Notes under the pieces: model-generated
Seen by the model: only the letters and a program-made list of their open reading frames with translations
Told to the model about the DNA's origin: nothing
Databases searched by the model: none
NCBI GenBank assembly: GCA_002345825.1
Contig: DDWD01000187.1
Span: 1 to 31,369, forward strand
Reading direction: 5' to 3'
Source: Bacteroidales bacterium UBA2295
GTDB lineage: Bacteria > Bacteroidota > Bacteroidia > Bacteroidales > Tenuifilaceae
DNA: 31,369 bases
Part shown: one piece after another, positions 5,519-13,630 of the stretch
How positions within the stretch are numbered: position 1 is the stretch's first letter
Layout of the letters: the number at the start of each line of letters is the position of its first letter
Made by a program: the position numbers and the translations under genes

Positions 5519-7843
5519 TTATTCGTTTTTTAGGGGTAACGTAACAATTACCTCAGTACCCTCACCTTCAACCGAACTGAATTCAATTTTACCATTGTGA
5601 TCTCGAAGAATGCTAGATACAATTGCCAAGCCCAGGCCTGTTCCTTGCCCTGGCTCCTTGGTAGTAAAAAATGGATCGGTAAGGTGATCTATATTTTCGG
5701 GGCTAATACCGCACCCGTTATCCTTAACTGTAACCTTCAATTTTTTGGCTGTTGCCGATGTTGAAACCTCAATATTTCCGCTCTCTTCAATTGCCTGTAT
5801 TGAGTTTAGTAGAATATTCAAAAATACCTGATGGAGTTGCCCTTCGTTGCATTTCACGTTAAGGGCCGTATCATAAAAATTACAAGACAGGGCAATTGAA
5901 TCCTTAATCTGTCCCTGAATCATAATTATGCTGTTGTTTATAATGCTATGCACATCGCATACTGTTTTCGATTTGGTGTCCTTGCGGGTATAGTGATTTA
6001 GGCTGTTGACAATAACAACCGAACGACGAACCCCCTCCTTAATCGCTCCAACAAGGGGCTCAATGCCTTCACGGTGTTCAGGCATATGTTTATCGAAGTA
6101 ATTTTCAATCCCTAGTATTCCTCCTTGGATAAAATTTAAGGGATTGTTAATTTCATGAGCGATACCCGAAGCCAATACTCCAAGCGAAGCCATTTTTTCT
6201 GATTGAACAAGTTGATTTTGCGCATTCTTCAAATCGACCAGTGCCTCTTGCAATTTCTGTTTCTGACCATACAATTCATCGTTTATGGCTGTTAGCTCCT
6301 CGTTTGCCGCTTCAAGTTCCTCGGTTCGCTCCTTCACCAACATCTCCAAATGATTTCGATACTGTTCAAGTTCAAGCGCTGTCTTCTTTTTCTCCGAAAT
6401 ATCTCTAATCACGGTAAGTATCCTCTTGTGCCCATTAATAACGGCACTCCGCAACGATACCTCGGCCCAAAATGTTTGCCCATTGCCTTTCTGTGCGAGC
6501 CACTCAAAAATTTGAGGCCCTTCATGAATTGTTTTTTTGATGTAACTCTCGGCATCGTCAACCTTATATGGCGGTTGCTCATAGCTCAAGTTACGCATAC
6601 TAAGGTTAATAACATCCTCCTTATGTGCATAGCCAAACATACTTAGGACAATATCGTTTACATCGAGAATTTTTCTGGAGTCAGGGTCGTAGATTATAAT
6701 CGCCTCACTGGTTGAATTGAAAATTTCTCGGTAATTTCTGGCATTCTCAGCGGCAGTTATACCTCTCTCTTCAATTTCGGCCATGGCAACCAAAATGGTA
6801 TTCTCGTACCTACGACGATCGAAAATATTGAATATCAGAAAAATGATTAGTGCTAAACCTGCAAGAAGTATTGCAGAGGCTGCTACAATAAGCTGATTGG
6901 ATCGTGCAGTGATATCACGAATGGGTAGCTCCACCATCATGCTCCAATGCTGTTCGCTCCCAATGCGAATTGGGTAGAAAAACCGAAACACCTTTTGTCC
7001 CGTAAACTCCGATACAGTTTCAAGGGTTAACTCGCTACCATTAAGTATCGGTGCGTAGTTTACAGAATCGGTATTATGAATTAGGCTGAAAAAGTTTTTG
7101 GTTAAGAAGGAACTATCGGGGTGGCTTACAATATTACCTTGACTTGTAATTAGTGAAAGGTACCCCGATTTGTAGGGCCTAGTTTTATTGAGTTCTTTTT
7201 GTAGATCATCGATATCAATATCAATTCCTATTGCTCCTAAAAAAACTCCATTATCTATTAGAGGAATGCTAATGGATGTGCCGAAAAAACTCTTTTTTAG
7301 TCCACCATATGTCCATTTGTAGGGATCCAGAATAATCTCATGGCGTTTCTCTTTGGCCAAAACGTAGTATAATCCAGCATAATCGTTTCGGCCCATAACT
7401 TCCATATGGATGCTGTCATTGTAATAAAAGAAGCCATTACCCAGTGTACCCATGCTATTGTGTAAAGGGTTACCAGCAAAAAGATAATCGTTTCCATCAT
7501 AAGCATTTGGCTCCCAAAGGGTCCAAGCTCCTAAAAAGTTTTTATTCTCGTGCAGCTCCGTTGTTAGTATGTCTCTCACCGCTTGCCTACACCCACCGAG
7601 TTCCCTAAGTAGCATTGATTTACTGGCCATAGATTTGGCAACCCATAGCGCAGAATTGAAGTATCGTTCGGATTGCACTGCAGCGCTCCGCGATATCTCT
7701 TTTGCTATCTCCTTGGAATCTTCGTATATATACTCACGGAGGTTGATCCCCAGGTAAAAAAACAGGAATACAAAGAATGCTGCTGTTAAAACAGCAGTGG
7801 ATATGGCAACCTTTATGCTAGTATATGGCTTACTGCTAACCAT
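5519..7843 (-). CDS. Cache-PAS sensor histidine kinase
   Basis: About 774 residues from the ATG at 7843; the reading frame continues upstream to a TTG at 7882, which is less likely because it delays the first membrane helix. Domains: helix about 11-31; extracytoplasmic double Cache-like sensor domain about 35-315 (GTSISIPLIDNGVFLGAIGIDIDIDDL is a typical Cache strand pair, at original-frame 201-227); helix about 319-340; PAS domain about 370-485 (NSTSEAIIIYDPDSRKILDVN); a coiled coil; HisKA with H-box ASGIAHEINNPL and phospho-His near 563; HATPase with N-box near 680, G1 DNGCGIS near 708 and G2 GTGLGLAIVSS near 734. All catalytic motifs are intact. Cache domains bind small extracellular ligands such as amino or organic acids; the ligand here is unknown. 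It pairs with the receiver immediately downstream. Confidence 0.92.
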   Translation of the reverse strand: MVSSKPYTSIKVAISTAVLTAAFFVFLFFYLGINLREYIYEDSKEIAKEISRSAAVQSERYFNSALWVAKSMASKSMLLRELGGCRQAVRDILTTELHENKNFLGAWTLWEPNAYDGNDYLFAGNPLHNSMGTLGNGFFYYNDSIHMEVMGRNDYAGLYYVLAKEKRHEIILDPYKWTYGGLKKSFFGTSISIPLIDNGVFLGAIGIDIDIDDLQKELNKTRPYKSGYLSLITSQGNIVSHPDSSFLTKNFFSLIHNTDSVNYAPILNGSELTLETVSEFTGQKVFRFFYPIRIGSEQHWSMMVELPIRDITARSNQLIVAASAILLAGLALIIFLIFNIFDRRRYENTILVAMAEIEERGITAAENARNYREIFNSTSEAIIIYDPDSRKILDVNDIVLSMFGYAHKEDVINLSMRNLSYEQPPYKVDDAESYIKKTIHEGPQIFEWLAQKGNGQTFWAEVSLRSAVINGHKRILTVIRDISEKKKTALELEQYRNHLEMLVKERTEELEAANEELTAINDELYGQKQKLQEALVDLKNAQNQLVQSEKMASLGVLASGIAHEINNPLNFIQGGILGIENYFDKHMPEHREGIEPLVGAIKEGVRRSVVIVNSLNHYTRKDTKSKTVCDVHSIINNSIIMIQGQIKDSIALSCNFYDTALNVKCNEGQLHQVFLNILLNSIQAIEESGNIEVSTSATAKKLKVTVKDNGCGISPENIDHLTDPFFTTKEPGQGTGLGLAIVSSILRDHNGKIEFSSVEGEGTEVIVTLPLKNE

Positions 7844-7934
7844 ACATTTGTTTCCGTTAAATGTAAGCTTGAAGTAAGTCAAAAAAAATCACAAAACAAT
7901 ATAAATGTTAAGTGGTTTGGCTCTATTTCAGAAA

Positions 7935-10562
7935 TTATCTTTCGATTAGTAAAGCATTGAATAGCAATTTGAAGGTACCTGAGGTTTGTCCGCGAAATTG
8001 TGGATTAAATCCATAGAGCACCACCTGACCCTTATTTTTTCTAAGCCAAACCATAGCCCCTTTATGCTCAAGGAGTTTTCCGTTTTTAGCGTATCCACTG
8101 ATTTTTGGATTACCTTCGGGATACGATAAAACAACCCTTCTGTCGGTATCAAAATATGGAATTGACGTTTCAAAAACAGGACTTCCGGTAAAAAATATTG
8201 GAAATGCGTGGGGCATACCATAGGTTAAGGGATGCTGGCTGGCATTTACCTTTAAATGGCAGCCAATGGCCTCGAAACCACTCTTTGCCAGTGTAGCCGA
8301 TACGTCGTTGACAGGAAAGGTAAACTCCTCCTTGTTATCCTTGCCTCGCTCAATTTCCTGCATTCCTAAAAATAGTTCGGTTGATTGCCCCCAGGCAAGG
8401 ACAACTCCTCCATTATCAATAAACTCGAGCAGATTCTGCTTGCCTTTTTTGCCCATACCTTTGGTAAACTGGGGTGGCATATTCATTGGCATATACTCGC
8501 CGCTTCGCTTTCGTTTGCCCGAGGTAAGCAAATCGGAGTTTGAGTTAGGGAAAATTAGGAGTTCAATATTTTTCAATGCCTTCGACTCGGTTATCTCATC
8601 GGGTTTTAGAACGGTGTATGGTATATTGTAGCTATCGAAAATAAAGCGAGTCCAACCTGCATCCATATCGTGGAACCAGGTTTCAACCAGAGCTATCTTA
8701 GGAAGATTAACAGGTTTCAGCTGCTTCTCACCTAACCCAGCAGCAGCAATGGGCGATACGCTTAAGTTCAGACTTTCTAGTTTTTCCAAATCCTCACTCT
8801 TCACCACAAAGCTACCTGCCTCAATAACTTTCTCGTTAGAGTAAAAATCATCTGTTATGCGATATACTTTTTCACCTTTCGAAATCAAACTAAATGCCGC
8901 AAGGTAGCTCTCGTTGCTACCAGCAAGAAACACGTAGTAGTCACTCTTGCTGGTTTCATCTACTTTGTATTGAGGCTTTACATATGCAGCAAGGCTAGTT
9001 TCCAGCTTGGGTGATTTGGTGTTAATCTCGTGTGATCTCAGCCCCATTGTATTAGGCAGCGACCAAGTGGTAATATCGTAGGGTTTAATGATTTCACCAC
9101 TGGGTGTATAACGCCTCTCTGGATATTCCTGATTTTCCATTACCTCTTTAATGAAAGCCCTAAAGGGTTGGGCTAGCGATATCACAACATCTCCCCTGCT
9201 GTAAATCCTATTGTCGATGGTGATATCAGAATCAAGTTGATTAACTAATACTCCATGCTCCTCCATTAGCTCAACAAATCGATTAAATTCGCTTTGGTTA
9301 TTCTGAACCGATGGTAGAATATAGTAGTAAGGTGCCTGATTTAAGCCCTTAGCATATTCCTTCTTGCAAATATCGTTACGGTATTGCAGTAAAGCCTCCC
9401 TGTTCATTGATGCGGTTTTAAGCATTGAGAAGGTTGAGCTGTGCTCATAGGCCACCAAATCGGACAATCGCCACCATCCACCCGGCCATGGGGCAATTAG
9501 GTTAGCCCCTTTTTTATACTCCGACAAGCCTTTACCACCCACCTTTAATTCATTCATCTCAATAAAAACAGGTGATGCTGTTTTAACCGATGCCGATTCA
9601 GTTAGAAAACTTATTACATTTTTCCATAGGCACGTTTCGGTCGATCCGGGCCAATAGTTGTCGAATATGTACCGTTGTGCCACTCCCTTTTGGTCTAGCG
9701 CTGTCATATCGTTTAGCATATTGGCACCAAAAATGCCAATCCAGCTCCATAGCGTTTCATCAACATTTTGTGCAATGGGGTCGTGGTTTGGTGGCACAAA
9801 GAAACGCACACCCGTTGTCCCCATTTGATGCTTCTCGACCATAACCTGTGGAAACCAATGCCTGCTGGTGAGGGCAGATATTGCTTTATTCTCGGGTTGG
9901 GTAAGCAGTATAAAATCTCTATTGATATTATGGCCAGTGTATTTATGGTACACGCCAGGCAAGGTTGTCCCCTCGTACTTTGTTCCCTTATTCTCCATAT
10001 AATTATTAACAACCATATTCATCCCATCGGGATTATGGCTAGGAACCATCATGTAAACAGTGTTGCTTAGCCATTTTAGGGTATCGGCTCCCTGTGCTTT
10101 TGCAAGCATATAAGCAATTTGGGGGGCAGCCTGTGCGGGAGCCACCTCATTGGAATGCATGCTTAGAGTTCCGAGCACAAAAACGCGTCCCTTGGCCTTC
10201 AAACCATCAACCTCTTGTTTTGAGAGATTATAGTCCAGTGCTAACTTTCGGTTTATCTCCTTAAGTTCCTCAATATTATTGATATTATCCTCGGAAGATA
10301 TGCAAACCATATACAACGGCCGTCCCAAAGGTGTTTTACCAATCTCAAAGGTTTTTACTCTACCACTCTGGGTTTCGAGTAGCTTGAAGTAATCAATCAT
10401 TTTTTCGTAGCCAAACAGCATCCTGTCGGCTCCGGGTTCAAACCCAAAATGTTGAATAGGTGGAGTAATTGACTGGCTATAGGAGTTTGTTATGTTGAAA
10501 CTGAAAACAATTATGGCTAAACAGAGCAATAGTTTGCTTGTTCTTAAGGAAGAAAAACTCAT
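7935..10562 (-). CDS. Exported M14-family zinc carboxypeptidase-like protein
   Basis: 875 residues with a Sec signal peptide (hydrophobic 10-22, end near SYSQ). The M14 peptidase domain spans about 50-340. Zinc ligands H136 and E139 lie in MHSNEVAP, and the third is probably H245 in VEKHQMG; NPDG (177-180) and R215 in NINRDF fit substrate binding, and E322 in LTESAS fits the catalytic glutamate. The long C-terminal part ends in a class I glutamine amidotransferase-like fold (about 640-870, with NGGVVLAWGQST), a combination seen in large Bacteroidota M14 proteins. No catalytic Cys was recognised there, so that part is probably structural or binding. It should act on peptides in the periplasm or outside the cell. 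No T9SS sorting domain or lipobox is visible. It stands alone as a transcription unit. Confidence 0.88.
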   Translation of the reverse strand: MSFSSLRTSKLLLCLAIIVFSFNITNSYSQSITPPIQHFGFEPGADRMLFGYEKMIDYFKLLETQSGRVKTFEIGKTPLGRPLYMVCISSEDNINNIEELKEINRKLALDYNLSKQEVDGLKAKGRVFVLGTLSMHSNEVAPAQAAPQIAYMLAKAQGADTLKWLSNTVYMMVPSHNPDGMNMVVNNYMENKGTKYEGTTLPGVYHKYTGHNINRDFILLTQPENKAISALTSRHWFPQVMVEKHQMGTTGVRFFVPPNHDPIAQNVDETLWSWIGIFGANMLNDMTALDQKGVAQRYIFDNYWPGSTETCLWKNVISFLTESASVKTASPVFIEMNELKVGGKGLSEYKKGANLIAPWPGGWWRLSDLVAYEHSSTFSMLKTASMNREALLQYRNDICKKEYAKGLNQAPYYYILPSVQNNQSEFNRFVELMEEHGVLVNQLDSDITIDNRIYSRGDVVISLAQPFRAFIKEVMENQEYPERRYTPSGEIIKPYDITTWSLPNTMGLRSHEINTKSPKLETSLAAYVKPQYKVDETSKSDYYVFLAGSNESYLAAFSLISKGEKVYRITDDFYSNEKVIEAGSFVVKSEDLEKLESLNLSVSPIAAAGLGEKQLKPVNLPKIALVETWFHDMDAGWTRFIFDSYNIPYTVLKPDEITESKALKNIELLIFPNSNSDLLTSGKRKRSGEYMPMNMPPQFTKGMGKKGKQNLLEFIDNGGVVLAWGQSTELFLGMQEIERGKDNKEEFTFPVNDVSATLAKSGFEAIGCHLKVNASQHPLTYGMPHAFPIFFTGSPVFETSIPYFDTDRRVVLSYPEGNPKISGYAKNGKLLEHKGAMVWLRKNKGQVVLYGFNPQFRGQTSGTFKLLFNALLIER

Positions 10563-10721
10563 AACTTTTAGGTTTTAGGTGAGTAATTCAGAAAAGAAAA
10601 CATTTCGTTATAACAACCTATTTGATTGCATTGTATGTATATGGTTTAAATGCAAATAAATGGGATTATGCAAGGTTAATGCCTGAAAGTTAAAAGCAAT
10701 GATTCTGCATATAGGTCTTCT

Positions 10722-13508
10722 CTACCTGGCTATCAGAAATGGTGCCGACAAAGTCTTCCTATCATTAAAAATGGTTACGTAATACCATCCTGTGCTCATC
10801 GAGCTAACATCTACTGATATTTTATGGCTGTTAAACACAATAGGCTCTTTCATCATTACCCTTCCGGATATATCATAAATATAAATATATCCGCCCTTAA
10901 TATCCTCAAAAAAATCATGTGAAATATTTAGCGTGTAAGCACATGGATTTGGATAGAGTACTATGTTTTGCTCCTTCCCTAAATTGGATTGTATATACGT
11001 GGGTGTTTGAAATTCTATCCAATTTACATTAAACTCGGGAGAGACAATATACAATCTGAGTTTGTAATTGCCCTTTGGAAGGCTAACATTCTGAGAAATT
11101 GTTTGCCATGATTGCCAACCACCCGTACTGGATATGTTTATACTTGCTACGCTTATGGCATCTTGCGGATACTGCTCCTCAATAAGTGACACACGTAATT
11201 TCCCTTGGGAACCAGTTGAGGCAACTCTCACGTTAAGGTTATAATTAGCCTCCTGTGTCACAGCTACTAGATAATCGGCAAAGTCGCCCGCAGCGGTATA
11301 TCCGAAATTGTACCCCCCTCCCACATCAGAAGTTTCTTCAAGCGACAATCCCTCTTGGTAGTGCCAATCTTCTGCCTGTATGCGCCCTGGAATTAAATGT
11401 CTTTCTGGCAACAAATTTTCGATTCTCATCTCATTAAAGCTATTCAAGTGTTGGCCATCGAAGCTCAAAACATTCAGGCCAGAATAGCTCAAAGAAATTT
11501 CATCATCCCATAATAGAGTTTCCTTAGGATAAAGATTTAATACTCTATCTGATTGGACGGAGACATTGACACTATCAATCAGGACATCAATTTCATTTAC
11601 TAATACTGAAAAACCATTGGTATTGGCTTCCCACTTGCTATCAATCTCCTTACTTAGCACGAGTTGAAGAGTAGCACCATCATTAAGTAGAGAACCGCTA
11701 ACGGCCTCAAAATCTACTAAAGTAGAATTACCAATTGCTTCAAACTCGAAAAAACTGAGATTTGCTCCACCGGAATGATTTACAAACCTTAGAATATGCT
11801 TTCCCTCCGGAAGAAGGATCAGTTTTTCAGCTTCAGTTGTACGCCAACTTTGCCAACCAGCTGATGATGGAAGCGCTACCTTACCTGTGATATCAAAACC
11901 ATCAAGATCAAAATTTACCAATGTGTTTCCATTAAGACCCGCGTGCCGAATTCTCAATGAGTAGGCAGCAGTTGCATCAATATTTACTGTGTATTGCATC
12001 CATTCTCCTGAATCGATCCAGCCAACATTAAATCCGTTGGAATTAAGTTTGTCCTCACTTTGCTGAATATCAACCCCATCATTTCTGTATGACCATCCAT
12101 TATTCCAAGGGGTGTAAGTCCCCGTGTTAACATGGTAAGTAGCAGTGTCAGTGTCGTAATAGGCATAACCTAGCCTGCCCAGATCAAAATCAGTGGTATG
12201 AATTAATCCGGGGACTGAATGCTCTGCAAATGGCTTTGTTTCGTTGGTTCGGACCTGACGAGTAAGGGCATCCACAACATCTCTGCGTATTTCGCAATTC
12301 TTAATTTTAATATTTTCGAGCATCCCCCAAAGGGCATTCTCGGCAAATTCAGCAGTTATTGAACCAATAGGTTCTGTACCCCCTGCATTCCAAAAATCTA
12401 GCAATTGGTTATACTCACTAGTTATGGGAACTGATAATGGCCCAGTTATGGTTTCAAACTTTTTCCAAGCCCACCAAGCCCAACCAATGCCATTGCTTTC
12501 AAGTAAAGATATAGCATTTGTGTACCATGAGTTAGAATTTTCTCCTGCCTCACCGCACCAAATAGGAACGTTATGGCTATTCCTTAAATTTAGCATCCAT
12601 TGTATTGAGCCAATATCGTTATATGACCAATATTTGTGAAAACTATACACCAAATTGTCATCGAAGGGATCTGTTAGTCCAGTATAATCATTACCCCACC
12701 AATTACCCCCTATGAAAATAATATGGTTTGTATTTACCTCCCTTATGGCTTTAGTGATATCGCGATATAAGGCCCACATAGGTGCATTGTTAGATACAGT
12801 AAAAGGCCAGTTTACCTCATTGATCAAGTCGAACCCACCAATCCACTGCTCATCTCTATACTTTTCGGCAATTTTTTGCCACAATGCAATGGTCTTATTC
12901 TTATTCTCTTGGCTTTCCCAAAGTGAGGGTTTTGAAGGATCATAGTCTGAAATGGCAGCATCTTCGCCTTGTCCACCAGGGGCAGCATGCAAATCAAGGA
13001 TAAGGTATAGCTCATTTTCAACGCACCAACTCAGTAGTTCGTCAAGCATTTCAAAACCACGATTCAGCCATGTATTCTCTCCCTGAACCGGCTCATCCTC
13101 AATGGGCAAAGTGAATAGTTTGTAATGTAAGGGAACCCTTATGCTGTTAAAACCCCAAGCGGCTAAAGAATCAACGTCTCGTTTGGTAAAATGATTGGCG
13201 TACCATTCATCGTAAAAGTCATCCATTTTATCCTTCCCAACTAGAGCCTCAATTTTTTGGCGGATCTGATACTCAGCATTGGCAAACCCCTCCGTTTTCA
13301 GCATATAGCCTTCTTGTAAAAGCCAACCTCCCGGGCTGTGTGCTCGAAGAATCACCACACCCACATCGTTAACAATCTGTTTCCCTGCGGTTCTTAAATA
13401 ACCCTGAGGATTTGCATTAATTGATGATATCATTAATACAAACAAAACCAGCTTTAGCTTAAAAATAATGTTAATTACCCTATTATTGTCGTTGCTTGAT
13501 TTTCGCAT
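10722..13508 (-). CDS. T9SS-exported GH5 glycanase with two CBM6-like modules
   Basis: 928-residue multidomain enzyme. After a signal peptide (hydrophobic about 17-32), a GH5 TIM barrel spans about 36-375: the acid/base is E231 in DLINEVNWP and the nucleophile E320 in IWCGEAGE, with R124 (NSIRVP) and H174 (LDLHAAPGG) also conserved. A first CBM6-like beta-sandwich follows (about 430-592; GWIDSGEWMQYTVNI), then a beta-rich linker domain (about 596-697) and a second CBM6-like module (704-835; GRIQAEDW, GDFADYLV). The last 85 residues (843-928; VLYPNPC, IYIYDISGRVM, STGWYYVTIF) form a T9SS type A sorting domain, so it is secreted across the outer membrane. GH5 family knowledge points to beta-glucan or beta-mannan; the subfamily cannot be set by eye. 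The GH97 gene lies immediately upstream in the same direction. Confidence 0.92.
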   Translation of the reverse strand: MRKSSNDNNRVINIIFKLKLVLFVLMISSINANPQGYLRTAGKQIVNDVGVVILRAHSPGGWLLQEGYMLKTEGFANAEYQIRQKIEALVGKDKMDDFYDEWYANHFTKRDVDSLAAWGFNSIRVPLHYKLFTLPIEDEPVQGENTWLNRGFEMLDELLSWCVENELYLILDLHAAPGGQGEDAAISDYDPSKPSLWESQENKNKTIALWQKIAEKYRDEQWIGGFDLINEVNWPFTVSNNAPMWALYRDITKAIREVNTNHIIFIGGNWWGNDYTGLTDPFDDNLVYSFHKYWSYNDIGSIQWMLNLRNSHNVPIWCGEAGENSNSWYTNAISLLESNGIGWAWWAWKKFETITGPLSVPITSEYNQLLDFWNAGGTEPIGSITAEFAENALWGMLENIKIKNCEIRRDVVDALTRQVRTNETKPFAEHSVPGLIHTTDFDLGRLGYAYYDTDTATYHVNTGTYTPWNNGWSYRNDGVDIQQSEDKLNSNGFNVGWIDSGEWMQYTVNIDATAAYSLRIRHAGLNGNTLVNFDLDGFDITGKVALPSSAGWQSWRTTEAEKLILLPEGKHILRFVNHSGGANLSFFEFEAIGNSTLVDFEAVSGSLLNDGATLQLVLSKEIDSKWEANTNGFSVLVNEIDVLIDSVNVSVQSDRVLNLYPKETLLWDDEISLSYSGLNVLSFDGQHLNSFNEMRIENLLPERHLIPGRIQAEDWHYQEGLSLEETSDVGGGYNFGYTAAGDFADYLVAVTQEANYNLNVRVASTGSQGKLRVSLIEEQYPQDAISVASINISSTGGWQSWQTISQNVSLPKGNYKLRLYIVSPEFNVNWIEFQTPTYIQSNLGKEQNIVLYPNPCAYTLNISHDFFEDIKGGYIYIYDISGRVMMKEPIVFNSHKISVDVSSMSTGWYYVTIFNDRKTLSAPFLIAR

Positions 13509-13630
13509 TTTTATTTTACCTTTTGGGGTAATTTGCTAATCGTGTTATGGCGTTTACTTCATAAATTGTAAAAATACTCTAGACCATTGCCTTTTAACGC
13601 ATCATTCAGTTTATGCACAAAAAATGTGGC

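Noticed and set aside
7844..7882. Extended N-terminus of the Cache-PAS kinase from a TTG at 7882
   Set aside because: It adds 13 residues before the natural membrane-anchor start at the ATG at 7843.
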